Below, in pieces: positions 1 to 8,571 of a stretch of DNA of 64,000 nt. The stretch is taken from positions 268,772-332,771 of the forward strand of contig NZ_KE695654.1 in assembly GCF_000454065.1 (NCBI RefSeq), given 5' to 3'. The notes under the pieces were generated by a model. That model did not search any database. It saw nothing but the letters and a program-made list of their open reading frames with translations, and had not been told where the DNA came from. How positions within the stretch are numbered: the stretch's first letter is position 1; every line of letters begins with the position of its first letter. The position numbers were made by a program, and so were the translations under genes. This stretch comes from Brevibacillus thermoruber 423 (lineage in GTDB: Bacteria > Bacillota > Bacilli > Brevibacillales > Brevibacillaceae).

Positions 1-2
1 AG

Positions 3-917
3 GGGACCAGCGAGGAGCACATGGAACTGTTCGCCAAGCACGAGCTGGCGCGCATGCAGGACGTTGACGCGTACATCGCGGTGCGCGCGTTTGAGAACAT
101 CAACGAGTTTTCCGACATCCCCGAAGAAAAGATGGGCCTCTACTCCCGCATTTTCTACAAGCAGGTGCACTTCGGCGAGCGCATCCCGAAAAAGCGCTGG
201 GTCGTGCTGCGCTATCCCAACAAGTCGATGGCGCAGTTGTCCAACATGAGTCTGGAAGGCTTTGAAGACTTCTACTTCTCCGTCTGCAACCTGGACTACG
301 CGAAAATGTCCAAGGCGATGGACCCGCTCAAGGAACTGATGGAAAGGACCGACCGCGTCCGCATCGTCGGACCGAAAACCGACCTGCGCTTCTCCATTAA
401 AGGGATCCCGGCGATCAAGTGCGACGGCAAGCGGAACATCCCGGACGGCGAAGTGTACACCGCGCCGGTTCGCGACTCCGTGGAAGGCACGATTTACTTC
501 AACACGCCGACCAACTACCACAGCACCTCGTTTACCGACGTGCAGCTTACGTTCAAGGAAGGCAAAATCGTCGAGGCGACCAGTTCCAACACCAAAGTGC
601 TGAACGAAATCCTCGATACGGACGAAGGCGCCCGCTACATCGGCGAATTTGCCATCGGCTTCAACCCGCACATCCTGCATCCGATGCAGGACATCCTGTT
701 CGACGAAAAAATCGCCGGCAGCTTCCACTTCACGCCGGGCAACGCCTACGACGTGGCCGACAACGGCAACCGCTCCTCCATCCACTGGGACATGGTGCAG
801 ATCCAGCGTCCGGAGTACGGCGGCGGCGAGATCTGGTTCGACGACGTCCTGATCCGCAAAGACGGCCGGTTTGTCCTGCCGGAACTGGAAGGGCTCAATC
901 CGGAGAATCTGGTGTAA
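3..917 (+). CDS. M29-family metallo-aminopeptidase (AmpS/PepS type), 5' end missing
   Basis: This is a cytosolic exopeptidase family that removes N-terminal residues using a two-metal site. The reading frame is open to the window's left edge, so the true start lies outside; 304 codons remain of about 370 usual for Bacillota members. Family motifs that carry the metal ligands are visible in order: the Glu in [10 protein letters not shown], the Glu in [11 protein letters not shown], the His and Tyr in [10 protein letters not shown], and the His and Asp in SSIHWDMV. The C-terminus is complete (stop at 915-917). The family is assigned from these motifs with good confidence. Nothing nearby suggests a special role; the next 700 bases hold no clear gene. 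Confidence 0.9.
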   Translation, partial: GTSEEHMELFAKHELARMQDVDAYIAVRAFENINEFSDIPEEKMGLYSRIFYKQVHFGERIPKKRWVVLRYPNKSMAQLSNMSLEGFEDFYFSVCNLDYAKMSKAMDPLKELMERTDRVRIVGPKTDLRFSIKGIPAIKCDGKRNIPDGEVYTAPVRDSVEGTIYFNTPTNYHSTSFTDVQLTFKEGKIVEATSSNTKVLNEILDTDEGARYIGEFAIGFNPHILHPMQDILFDEKIAGSFHFTPGNAYDVADNGNRSSIHWDMVQIQRPEYGGGEIWFDDVLIRKDGRFVLPELEGLNPENLV

Positions 918-1018
918 GCGTGCGAAAAAGGGCGTATGACAACGTATACGCACTCAAGAATAGGCTGAATCGCGAAGATCCGTTTACCGTTATATATGTG
1001 GTAGAACTGGAATAAACG

Positions 1019-1143
1019 CATAAGACCGCGGGTGCGCCTACACCTACGGTCTGCACAATAGACGTTCCCACAAGGGGACGGCTCGATTGCTGGAGAAGTA
1101 GATCACTGAGTTGCAGAGCGCAAGGGTGATCTGCTTCTTTTTT
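1019..1143 (+). ncRNA. Candidate structured small RNA ending in an intrinsic terminator
   Basis: Three hairpins follow one another and end in a T run. The first pairs AGACCG (1023-1028) with CGGTCT (1047-1052), with an inner GGTG/CACC helix. The second pairs CGTTCCC with GGGGACG (1063-1080). The third is an 11-bp terminator stem (1096-1106 with 1127-1137) followed by CTTTTTT. I do not recognise a known RNA family. A 31-codon GTG reading frame (920-1015) just upstream has no convincing ribosome binding site and is not called. Alternatively this is only a structured 3' end of the aminopeptidase transcript. Confidence 0.4.
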
Positions 1144-1180
1144 ACGCCTCCTGTTTTTTTCGAGCAGGGGGCGTGTTTTT
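1144..1180 (+). terminator. Second intrinsic terminator-like hairpin
   Basis: ACGCCTCCTG (1144-1153) pairs with CAGGGGGCGT (1165-1174) with one G-T pair, followed by a T-rich run. It sits immediately after the first terminator, giving a tandem arrangement. The remaining stretch to 1630 is AT-rich and shows no supported gene, only a short isolated hairpin (CTGGCTG/CAGCCAG) near 1450-1470. Confidence 0.45.
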
Positions 1181-1648
1181 TCCGACGTAACCCCAAGCAC
1201 ATCCCCCGTTACTGCCTCTCGGTTGGGAATACGAAGCTGTTGGTCTCCTGATCCGATCCAATGCCATGCTTCGGATGGGATTGGCATCCAGCCCCAAACT
1301 TCACCCACTTTATTCCGTAATAGATAATAAAATGAAATTAAAAGTCATAACTTACTAACTTACTCATGTACGCATGTCAAATGAAAACGCTACTTCTACT
1401 GAACACATCACCCACGTAAAATTTGTCTAGCAAGTACATGTGTTAGATACTGGCTGGTGGTCAGCCAGAAGCAATCGGAAGTAGCATAAACAAGTATGAA
1501 GAGCACTGGATGGGGGCAGAGGTTACAGTTCCAATCCTCCCAAAAACGTTCTCCATTCATTACATCAAAAAACTTCAGCCACATAAAAAATGGAAACATT
1601 CTTTACCAAATCTCGTATTACAAACTAGGACACAAAGGAGGTAAGTAG

Positions 1649-1981
1649 ATGAGAACTCCAAAGATCATCATAGGGATCATCCTCATTATCGTCGGCCTTC
1701 TTATGGTGAATGAAGCCAAGACTCTAAAGGAAAAAACTGAAGACACTGTTTCGACAGTATTCGAACCAATATCTTCTTTATCAATCACATCTAATTCATT
1801 TGATCCAGAAAAGTATCGTAAGGAAGCAATGACAAAAGTAGGAAATTGGGGAATTAGTGCCATTCGTTTTGAATCAAAAATGACCTCGGGATCTCTCACA
1901 ATCTTTACCGGAATCTTTCTGATCATTTGGGGAGGATTAGAAACCCCCTTCTGGCGGAATCTACTTCGCTTCATTACTTAA
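1649..1981 (+). CDS. Small membrane protein of unknown function
   Basis: The 110-residue product has two predicted membrane helices, near residues 5-20 and 82-97, separated by a polar, charged segment of about 60 residues. The start is set by a strong ribosome binding site, AAAGGAGGT at 1634-1642. I recognise no family. It stands alone in low-GC DNA unlike the window's core genes, which is typical of accessory genes, and is followed by an intrinsic terminator at 2103-2140. Confidence 0.65.
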   Translation: MRTPKIIIGIILIIVGLLMVNEAKTLKEKTEDTVSTVFEPISSLSITSNSFDPEKYRKEAMTKVGNWGISAIRFESKMTSGSLTIFTGIFLIIWGGLETPFWRNLLRFIT

Positions 1982-2102
1982 TTAACAATATGCAAATTTT
2001 TCTCAAAATCTGAGTAATAAAGGGATAATTAAGGGAGTTTATACAGTGAATATGAGTTGCAAAATGTTTCAGTCACTACACCATAAACCATCTCGTTTAT
2101 AT

Positions 2103-2140
2103 AAAGAGGCTTTCGGCTGAAGGCCTCTTTCTCCTATTTT
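2103..2140 (+). terminator. Intrinsic terminator
   Basis: AAAGAGGC (2103-2110) pairs exactly with GCCTCTTT (2123-2130), followed by a pyrimidine run CTCCTATTTT. It lies downstream of the small membrane protein gene. The rest of 1982-2274 shows no gene. Confidence 0.7.
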
Positions 2141-2274
2141 GGTGTATTTCAAGCTTTACAAACACGTTTAGACCTCACCTTTTTACTTCATTACCGGTGT
2201 GTTAATAATCTGTATCTGATAAAATTAACTAACCTTCCTCTTCCTACTTTTCTTTGTAAGGGGGTCTTGCCTTG

Positions 2275-2689
2275 GTGACAAAAGAAAGTGATATCGATTT
2301 TTCATTCTTCATTGGACAGCACGTGACTGACGTAAATACTGAATCCAACTTACCGTTAGGGATAATTTTTGAATGCGGTTGGCTAATGATCGAATGTCCT
2401 TGGCGTTTAAGAAGCAACGATCATTATAGTTGGTAAAACAGACTGTAGAGAAGTACCCGAAAGGTATTCACATCAATCTGTAAAAGATGTGCTTGTTGGA
2501 AAAAGAATTGCACGTATTTTCCATGATGCGGAAACTTCTGATTTATCGATTCATTTTGATGTCGGTTTGACTCTTGACTTATTTCATGACAGTTCTTTTT
2601 TTGAAGGATGGCAACTGCAAGGTAACATTGACTTTTTGCTCGTATCAACTCCAGGCGGCAAATACTCTTTGTTCGAACCAGAATCATAA
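2275..2689 (+). pseudogene. Frameshifted DUF6188-like (immunity-type) gene
   Basis: Two reading frames together give one protein. The first (GTG 2275, or TTG 2272, after AAGGGGGT) runs through IECPWRLRSND and hits TAA at 2434. The second continues from about 2420 as IIVGKTDCREV, then VLVGKRIARIFHD, LDLFHDSSFFEGWQL and STPGGKYSLF, ending at 2689. The layout G-x-V-x2-V, then E-x-PWRLR, then a C-terminal GWQL...PGG matches my knowledge of DUF6188 proteins, which occur beside polymorphic toxins. A net +1 shift near 2412-2425 breaks the gene; a sequencing error is the alternative. The neighbours are further immunity-like genes. Confidence 0.55.
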
Positions 2690-2769
2690 CTATTTGAATG
2701 AATAATTATGCCTCTATTTAAGGGTCTGGTATTACTGACAATTTAATTAAAAACCAAGTTGGGGTGATC

Positions 2770-3213
2770 ATGTTGCAGATAACCATCAGGGGTAGAGAGG
2801 ATACCCGAATCACTATCACGGCTTTCAATCGAAGCTACCCAAACCAGTCAGATTTTTGGGACGGTAACTGGTTAAACTGCAATATCGAAGCTGAAATTCC
2901 GGGATACAAAGCCTCATTTCCAGCCCAACTCAGAACAGATGAGTTCCGGAGTTTTATGGTCGATCTAACAGCAATTGACCGTTACTTAACTGGTACCGCA
3001 ACTTTTAGGTCGATGGAGAGTTACATTGATCTTGATTGCAAAATCGATAATACAGGCCACCTCGAATGGAATTGTGAAACTTCCTATCCTCCTGGTATCG
3101 GGGCTACCTTACATTTTTCCTTTACTTCAGATCAATCGTGCTTACCTCCACTTATTAAAGAACTTGAATTACTGTTAGAGAATTATCCTGTAATCGGAAA
3201 TCCTCGCGAATAG
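2770..3213 (+). CDS. WapI-family immunity-like protein
   Basis: The 147-residue cytosolic protein carries the pattern FWDGNWLNCNIEAEI near residue 30, followed by an LRTDEF segment and a FRSMESYIDLDC segment. This recalls the WapI-type immunity proteins that neutralise contact-dependent or polymorphic toxins. The start is ATG at 2770 behind GGGGTGATC; GTG at 2764 is the alternative. No toxin gene is present in the window, so it looks like an orphan immunity gene in a small array with its neighbours on both sides. The family is inferred by pattern memory, not by search. Confidence 0.6.
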   Translation: MLQITIRGREDTRITITAFNRSYPNQSDFWDGNWLNCNIEAEIPGYKASFPAQLRTDEFRSFMVDLTAIDRYLTGTATFRSMESYIDLDCKIDNTGHLEWNCETSYPPGIGATLHFSFTSDQSCLPPLIKELELLLENYPVIGNPRE

Positions 3214-3256
3214 ATGATTTTACAGGCTACACTTTACATATACCGAGGTTGATGGA

Positions 3257-3715
3257 ATGCCATTAACACATGAATTTTTTTTAATCAGAAAAGAAATCAT
3301 GGTAGATCGTCAGTTTTATCTATCTCCTCCACACGAAGGAATAGTTGTGATTCACGATGATATCATCACATACATCTGGGACTCACTTATGTGGATACCC
3401 ACCTATAATCCAGGAAAACGGAATTTTCCCGCAGATTACGGCCTTAATTACCATGGTGTCACAATTGTCCAGGATGGTGGCGCTGCTCTCCTCAGGGACA
3501 TCTGTCTTTCCTGGTGCACCCTGTTCTCCCTTGCTCCACAGACCTTTCAGCTTAAAGGTGCATACACTCACTCAAGCAGCGAAAGAATTGAGGAAGGTGG
3601 TTATGAAAAAATACGATGCGATAGGACTGAATTAACTAAGCTACTAAAAGATTTAGCAAACCTCGCTGATAGAGCTTTAACAGATGGTTACTGTATTTTG
3701 CACATAGGAATTTAA
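3257..3715 (+). CDS. Hypothetical protein in immunity-gene array
   Basis: The 152-residue protein is rich in aromatic residues and lacks a signal peptide or membrane segment. ATG 3257 follows a moderate site GAGGTTGAT; ATG 3299 (residue 15) is an alternative start. I do not recognise its family. Its size, composition and position directly after a WapI-like gene and a DUF6188-like relic suggest another orphan immunity protein, but that is inference from context only. Confidence 0.55.
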   Translation: MPLTHEFFLIRKEIMVDRQFYLSPPHEGIVVIHDDIITYIWDSLMWIPTYNPGKRNFPADYGLNYHGVTIVQDGGAALLRDICLSWCTLFSLAPQTFQLKGAYTHSSSERIEEGGYEKIRCDRTELTKLLKDLANLADRALTDGYCILHIGI

Positions 3716-3803
3716 CATATTGAGCATTTTGTAATTACCTGCGTCTGATTCATCCAGATTCCTCCTTGTCACACATAATGTTGTGTTAAAACCTTCATAG
3801 ATA

Positions 3804-3812
3804 TGGTATAAT
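3804..3812 (+). promoter_or_regulatory. Extended -10 promoter for the RidA gene
   Basis: TGG followed by a perfect TATAAT (3807-3812) forms an extended -10 element. No strong -35 is present; TTGTGT at 3781 is too far away. The ribosome binding site AGGAGGT follows at 3829-3835. Confidence 0.6.
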
Positions 3813-3841
3813 CCCCTAATAATTGGTTAGGAGGTATCAAT

Positions 3842-4228
3842 TTGAAAGTTATTCGAAAAAACCCAGACAATGTAGCACCTCCGATTGGAGTTTATACACA
3901 TCTTTCAATTATCCCAAGAGATGCGGATTTACTCGTTCTGTCCGGGCAGGTTGGAACAGACTTGGATGGAAATATACCAGAAAATGTTGAAGAACAACTA
4001 AGAAACGCATTTAACAATGTGACGCGTATTTTAAGTAGTGAAGGTGTAACGTGTGAAGGAATAATCAAAATAAATATTTGGCTAACGGAAACAATTGATC
4101 GGGAGAAATTTCTGGCGTTGTGGAACGAATTCCATGACGGGAATCCACCTGCAACGACCATGGCCTATGTTTCAGCTTTAGCTCAACCCCACATAAAGGT
4201 TGAAGTGGAAGCATGGGCAGCACGCTGA
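3842..4228 (+). CDS. RidA/YjgF-family protein
   Basis: RidA proteins are small cytosolic trimers that hydrolyse reactive enamine/imine intermediates. The 128-residue length is typical. Visible family features are the early VLSGQVGTD segment (about residues 34-42), the mid-protein INIWLTE strand and the C-terminal PPATTMAYVSALAQPHIKVEVEAWA segment. The usual catalytic Arg before the terminal strand (R-x-Q/E) is not evident: TTMAYVSAL appears where canonical members have S/TRS-x-V, so it may belong to a divergent subgroup. The start is TTG, fixed by AGGAGGT at 3829-3835. A dedicated extended -10 promoter precedes it. Confidence 0.85.
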   Translation: MKVIRKNPDNVAPPIGVYTHLSIIPRDADLLVLSGQVGTDLDGNIPENVEEQLRNAFNNVTRILSSEGVTCEGIIKINIWLTETIDREKFLALWNEFHDGNPPATTMAYVSALAQPHIKVEVEAWAAR

Positions 4229-4254
4229 TGAATCGGCGGCTTGACGCCGCCTAC

Positions 4255-4599
4255 ATTGGTGTCTCCTTCGAGAAACCGTCGAACTGCTTCGTCTTCCTGG
4301 CGGTCACTCTCACTTCCCGTATACACGGCCGGTTTAAATTGCACCAGTTCTTTACGCCATATATCGTCCACGTCGCGATGCCAGCCTATCAGCAGATTCG
4401 GTACGTCGGCTTCAAGCAGGTTCTTGGTGTATCGAGCAACATTGGTCGCTTTGGAAACGCCGGTGGCGTGCCGCATAAGCAGGTCGAGCTCCCTGCCAGC
4501 GCGACCGCGCTCCATGAACGTGCCCATCGTTGTCTTGATCGCTAACCTCGATACAAGTACATGGTCACGAGCCTTGCGCATCCTCCCATTATTTTTCAT
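4255..4599 (-). pseudogene. Fragment of phage-type SNF2/DEAD helicase C-terminal domain
   Basis: A minus-strand frame contains LLIGWHRDVDDIWRKEL, then VYTGSESDRQEDEAVRRF and LEGDTNV, which resembles the second RecA-like domain of phage SNF2 helicases (a strand for helicase motif IV, then the segment before motif V). The homology stops after GDTNV at about 4255, and the reading then runs into the 3' end of the RidA gene. The ATP-binding half is absent. It is best read as a relic of a phage or mobile element rather than a working gene; the resemblance is from memory and moderate. Confidence 0.4.
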
Positions 4600-4674
4600 T
4601 TATGATATGATTTTCTTTGTGAATGCACCAGATGTCGAAGCTCACGCATAACCCGGTAAAGGAGAGGGCAACCC

Positions 4675-5322
4675 GTGCTGCTGTTTGAAGGTTCACCGTT
4701 TTACATAGGAATGGCTGTCATCTTGCTGTCTATGTTGATTCTGAAGGTTGCCCGGAAAAAGAGGTACCCCTTTTTGCTGTTCTATTTTGTCTTTTGCGTC
4801 TACGTGCTGCATGTCCTCAAGTATACGTTGTTTCCCATTCCCGTTGATCCTCGCGTAATTGCGATACACGCCGGGCCCGCCATCGATTTTTCAAAAGGAA
4901 TCAATCTGATTCCGTTCAGCGACAGCTCCATGCGGAATGGATTTGATCGCGAAATGTTGCTGAACGTGCTGCTGACGATCCCTTTCGGATTCGGCATTCC
5001 TTTTCTTACGCGCATTCATCTGAAAAAATTGGTTCTTGTCGGTTTGACAGTGGGGGTCACCATTGAACTGTTGCAGTTGTTTCTTTCGCTCATGCTAGGG
5101 TTTCCGTATCGGTACGTGGATATCAATGACGTTATCCACAACTTCACGGGCGTACTGTTCGGCTTTCTGCTGTTCAAGATATTTGCCTGGCTGTTTACCG
5201 TTTCGGTGGAAAGGGTAAAGCTCCCGCCGAATGCGCTGCTTGCATACATGCATGAAGTCTGTTCGCGTTCAGGCACAAACACGCGGAAAGAGAACGCTGA
5301 CAGCTCGTCCATCGATTGCTGA
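4675..5322 (+). CDS. VanZ-family membrane protein
   Basis: The 215-residue protein has about five hydrophobic helices (near residues 9-24, 32-50, 95-112, 118-140 and 148-170). It shows VanZ-family features: INLIPF after the second helix, NVLLTIPFGFGIPFL, and GVTIELLQLFL followed by R-x-VDINDVIHNFTG. VanZ-like proteins are integral membrane proteins, some of which give teicoplanin resistance; the substrate here is unknown. The start is GTG 4675 behind AAAGGAGAGG. It stands alone between relics of other genes. Confidence 0.85.
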   Translation: MLLFEGSPFYIGMAVILLSMLILKVARKKRYPFLLFYFVFCVYVLHVLKYTLFPIPVDPRVIAIHAGPAIDFSKGINLIPFSDSSMRNGFDREMLLNVLLTIPFGFGIPFLTRIHLKKLVLVGLTVGVTIELLQLFLSLMLGFPYRYVDINDVIHNFTGVLFGFLLFKIFAWLFTVSVERVKLPPNALLAYMHEVCSRSGTNTRKENADSSSIDC

Positions 5323-5330
5323 TGCATGAG

Positions 5331-5577
5331 CTAGGTCACAACGTCAAAGACAGGAGGGTACTTCACTTTGCCGCTACGATCGTTCAGCGAGCCCTTCTTG
5401 ATTTCATAGACCATGAACACTTCATCAGGTACCGGGAATGGCGGCTCAATTCCTTTGGTCTTTGCAGGTTGAAAACCGAACCTGGGGTAATAGTTCGTTT
5501 TCTCTTTGGAAAGCTAGCGTATGCACGTCTCTTATGGCAGCCGCATCCCCATGTTGTTCTGGTCGAATGGTGAACAA
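5331..5577 (-). pseudogene. GNAT N-acetyltransferase relic with internal deletion
   Basis: Reading the minus strand, a TTG at 5575-5577 with GGGGAG upstream begins FTIRPEQHGDAAAIRDVHTLAF, a normal GNAT N-terminus. After about 30 codons the frame breaks and a different frame supplies YYPRFGFQPA, then IEPPFPVPDEVFM and GKVKYPPVF, a typical GNAT C-terminus, ending at TAG 5331-5333. The acetyl-CoA binding core (about 80 residues) is missing. A deletion joining the two ends out of frame explains this. Confidence 0.6.
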
Positions 5578-5712
5578 GTGAATGACTCCCCTTTACATGA
5601 TTCGTTTATCGAGCAACTTCCATTTTATCCCTGTTTTAGAGAATACACAATTTACTTGTTTTTTCTGCTGCGAACATTACAACTTCGTAAGAAAACGGAA
5701 AGGAAAATCGAT

Positions 5713-5740
5713 TTGCGAAACCGCCCGTCCCTGCTACGAT
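5713..5740 (+). promoter_or_regulatory. Possible sigma-A promoter for the lipoprotein gene
   Basis: TTGCGA (5713-5718) and TACGAT (5735-5740) are 16 bp apart and lie about 40 bp before the ATG at 5781. Confidence 0.4.
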
Positions 5741-5780
5741 AGTGGAGGATCATGACTGTCGAGCTTGGAGGAACACCGGT

Positions 5781-6362
5781 ATGAAAAAATGGCGGAGACT
5801 AGTGGTTTCCCTGGTCGTCATCCTGGCGGCCGGATGCGCTGATTCGCCCGATGACGTACAGGGCCTGACAAAGGAGGAAGCGGCCTACATCGCGCAGACC
5901 GCCGTCAGGCAGTATTTTCACGTGGACGTCGACACCCGCGAGCGGAACATCACGCTGGAAGACCCGGCTGAGAGGGCCGAAGACGGCGCGTGGTCGCCCA
6001 TATACAGAGGGGTGCCCGTTCACGCCATCCTGACCCGGGAGGCGCAAGCGGGCGAGATCGCGGGGGTTCACGCCGTCATCGACCCCAAAACCAGGCAGGT
6101 GCTCTCCCTGTCCATCGACGTCATCGGACCGGACGGGCAGCAGACGACCAGCAGCCTGAACGAAGCGGAGCTGGAGCGAAAAGCAGCGGAATTCGTACGC
6201 ACCGAAAAGCTGCTGACTCCCTCTGCCATCCGGTTCGTCAGGGCGTCGACTGACGACCCGGAGACGAGCAGGCGCTTCTTCTATTACACCGACGGCCTGA
6301 AAACCATCGCGGTCGGCGTCGACACCGCGCTCAACCAGGTGGTGACCTTCGCCTACGATTAA
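5781..6362 (+). CDS. Putative lipoprotein of unknown function
   Basis: The 193-residue product begins MKKWRRLVVSL followed by the lipobox LAAGC, with the Cys at residue 19, predicting a membrane-anchored lipoprotein. The mature part carries a repeat-like pattern of small alpha/beta elements (VHAVIDPKTRQVLSLSID and GLKTIAVGVDTALNQVVTF) resembling PepSY/YpeB-type or DUF4830-type folds; the family is not certain. ATG 5781 is chosen over an earlier in-frame ATG (5742) because TTGGAGGA (5765-5772) and the signal sequence fit it. The 3' end converges on the MFS gene. Confidence 0.7.
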   Translation: MKKWRRLVVSLVVILAAGCADSPDDVQGLTKEEAAYIAQTAVRQYFHVDVDTRERNITLEDPAERAEDGAWSPIYRGVPVHAILTREAQAGEIAGVHAVIDPKTRQVLSLSIDVIGPDGQQTTSSLNEAELERKAAEFVRTEKLLTPSAIRFVRASTDDPETSRRFFYYTDGLKTIAVGVDTALNQVVTFAYD

Positions 6363-6380
6363 CGGCTGAACGGGTTGCGC

Positions 6381-7565
6381 TCACCTGGCCGGATTCCGCT
6401 CCAGCCGCCCGATCAGCACGCACGCGCAGAAACCCGCCGCGCCGTACACCATCCACGGCCACACCTCGCCGCCCTGGTTCATCAACCAGGCGCCGGCGTA
6501 ATTGCCCACCGTCCCGCCCGCTGCCCAGGACAGCTTGTACATGCCGAAGTACGCCCCCGCATCCTCGCCTTCCGTACACTCGGCAATGGCCAGGTCAGAG
6601 CCGGGCAGCACCATGGTCTCCCCCAGGGTAAACAGCAGCATGCAGAACAGCAGCCAGACGAGCGGCGCGCCGGGAACCAGCGGCACGAGACAGAAGCTGA
6701 GCCCCAGCCACCAGAGTCCGGTCCGCACCACCTGCAGCGGCGGCCGCCGTTCGATAAAGCGGCGCAATAGAAACATCAGCGCGACGCCAGACGTCCCGTT
6801 GACCACGAACAGCGCGCTGACCCACCGCTCCTCCCCGCTGATCCGCATCATCTCCAGCGGAAATGAGACGGACAACTGCGTGTATACCGCCCAAAACAAG
6901 ACCATGATGCAGGTGAACCGCACGAACCGGCGGTCCGCCCACAGGCGGCTCATGCTGTCCCGCACGCGTTTTTCCGTCCGGACTGTCCGGTAATGGCGTC
7001 GGTAATACCAGAGCAGAGCGGCCATGACAAAAAAGACGACGCCTCCCCAGTAAAACGGCAGGGTCGGGTCGACGGCGATCAGCGCGGCGCCGGCCAGCGG
7101 CCCCAGCACCGCGCCCGCATTCAGCGCCTGATTGTACAGCGTAAACGCCCGCTTTCGCTGCCGCTCCGGCTGCCCGGCAAACACGGCGCTGACCGACGGA
7201 TCGTACCAGGCGCTGCCGATCCCCACGAACGCGGAGGCGGCAAAGACCCAGCCAAACCAGCCGCTCTGCGCCAGGCCGACAAACCCCAGCCCCCGCAGCA
7301 GCACGCCCGTCACCAGGTTGCGGCTGTGGCTGAGCCGGTCGCCGACCATTCCCGTCGCGAGCGGCAGCAGCCGCGCGCACAGGAGCTGCACCGTCAGCAC
7401 GCTGCCCACCTGCCAGGCGGACAAGTGCAGGGTGTGCGTCAGGTAGACCGCCAAAAATGGCACGACGGCAAAACTGCCGACATTCATCAAAAACGTGGCG
7501 GCGAGCAGGACGCGGACCGGTGTGCCCAACCGCTCCTGCTGCCGTTCCGTTGCGTGTGCCTCCAT
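6381..7565 (-). CDS. MFS transporter, probable drug or metabolite exporter
   Basis: The 394-residue protein has the 12-helix major facilitator pattern. The motif A region between helices 2 and 3 reads GMVGDRLSHSRN, close to the exporter consensus G-x3-D-R-x-G-R. It resembles MdtH/YttB-like drug:proton antiporters. The ribosome binding site AAGGAGGGG precedes the ATG. It is divergent from a LysR regulator with inverted repeats in the 94-bp gap, so it is probably controlled by that regulator. The substrate cannot be read from the sequence. Confidence 0.88.
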   Translation of the reverse strand: MEAHATERQQERLGTPVRVLLAATFLMNVGSFAVVPFLAVYLTHTLHLSAWQVGSVLTVQLLCARLLPLATGMVGDRLSHSRNLVTGVLLRGLGFVGLAQSGWFGWVFAASAFVGIGSAWYDPSVSAVFAGQPERQRKRAFTLYNQALNAGAVLGPLAGAALIAVDPTLPFYWGGVVFFVMAALLWYYRRHYRTVRTEKRVRDSMSRLWADRRFVRFTCIMVLFWAVYTQLSVSFPLEMMRISGEERWVSALFVVNGTSGVALMFLLRRFIERRPPLQVVRTGLWWLGLSFCLVPLVPGAPLVWLLFCMLLFTLGETMVLPGSDLAIAECTEGEDAGAYFGMYKLSWAAGGTVGNYAGAWLMNQGGEVWPWMVYGAAGFCACVLIGRLERNPAR

Positions 7566-7610
7566 CCCTCTCCCCTCCTTTCTGGTTCCATTATCCAGGG
7601 AGAGGGCTCA

Positions 7611-7658
7611 TGATTACAAATCACTTGATTTTATAAAAGTCATGACAAATAATCATGA
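7611..7658. promoter_or_regulatory. Operator array between the MFS and LysR genes
   Basis: Three inverted repeats lie side by side: TGATTACAAATCA (7611-7623), TGATTTTATAAAAGTCA (7626-7642) and TCATGACAAATAATCATGA (7640-7658). The T-N11-A type spacing is typical of LysR-family binding boxes. The last abuts the LysR start, fitting autorepression. Confidence 0.5.
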
Positions 7659-7659
7659 T

Positions 7660-8571
7660 ATGGAACTGAAGGATCTGGAGACGTTTGTCACTGTCGTCAA
7701 GTGCGGAAGCATCACCTGCGCCGCCGACGTGCTGCACGTCACGCAGCCGGGCGTCAGCCGGCGCATTGACCGCCTGGAGAACGCGCTGGGCTGCACGTTG
7801 TTCGAGCGCGTCGGCAATCACCTGCTGTTGACCAAGGAAGGAAAAACGCTGCTGCCTCACGCCGAGACCGTTTTGGGCAGCGTCCGCGACCTGCGGGCGG
7901 CCGTGGACGCGGAAAAAGGCGGATGGACGACCGCCTGCATCGCCATGTCCGCCACCTTGGCGGAAACGCCGTTTACCGACAGGCTGAAAGAGCTGCGCGA
8001 CCGCTTTCCCGCTCTGCGCCAACTGCACATCAAAATGGTCGGAAGCGCGGAGGTGAGCGAACTCGTCGCCGCAGGAGAAGCGGACGTGGGCTTCCGCTTC
8101 TTCCGGGACAAGGACGAGCGGCTCGAATACGTGCCGCTGGGCGAAGAACCGCTGGTGGTGATCCGGGCAGCGCACAGCCGTTGGTTTCCCGGCGAGGACG
8201 GCGGCGGAGAACCGCTCGCCCCGCTCTGCCTGAACGACATCCCGTGGATTGCCTTCCCGGCGCGAAAAGGCCCTTCCTCGCACATCACCGCGATGCTGGA
8301 CCAATGGATCGAGAAGACGGGCATCCGGCCCGGGCTGCGGATCGACGCCGACTGTTTGGCTGCGCAGCAAAAACTGGTCCAGGCCGATTTCGGCATCGCC
8401 CTGCAGCCTGCCTCCAGCGTGCAGGAAGCGGTCGAACGGGGAAAGCTGCGGCTCGTCCCTCTGCCCGCCTTTCGCCTCACCCTGCCGATCTGTGCCGTGT
8501 ACCGGAAAACGGCACCTCATCGGGACATGCTGCAAAACGTGATCCGGTTGTTTCAGAAGCAGCCGGAATGA
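7660..8571 (+). CDS. LysR-family transcriptional regulator
   Basis: The 303-residue protein opens MELKDLETFVTVVKCGS, a standard LysR winged helix-turn-helix (about residues 1-60, with AADVLHVTQPGVSRRIDRLE as the recognition region), followed by a linker helix and a periplasmic-binding-like effector domain (about 90-295). ATG 7660 is preferred because family proteins begin there; ATG 7642 is possible. No clear ribosome binding site is seen for either. It is transcribed away from the MFS exporter gene, so its likely role is to control that gene and itself. Confidence 0.9.
   Translation: MELKDLETFVTVVKCGSITCAADVLHVTQPGVSRRIDRLENALGCTLFERVGNHLLLTKEGKTLLPHAETVLGSVRDLRAAVDAEKGGWTTACIAMSATLAETPFTDRLKELRDRFPALRQLHIKMVGSAEVSELVAAGEADVGFRFFRDKDERLEYVPLGEEPLVVIRAAHSRWFPGEDGGGEPLAPLCLNDIPWIAFPARKGPSSHITAMLDQWIEKTGIRPGLRIDADCLAAQQKLVQADFGIALQPASSVQEAVERGKLRLVPLPAFRLTLPICAVYRKTAPHRDMLQNVIRLFQKQPE

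Noticed and set aside
920..1015. A 31-codon GTG frame just after the aminopeptidase stop
   Set aside because: No ribosome binding site at a useful distance and no recognisable family; it runs into the first hairpin of the RNA-like element.
1408..1599. Minus-strand 63-codon frame in the AT-rich gap
   Set aside because: No ribosome binding site, no family resemblance, composition typical of random AT-rich DNA.
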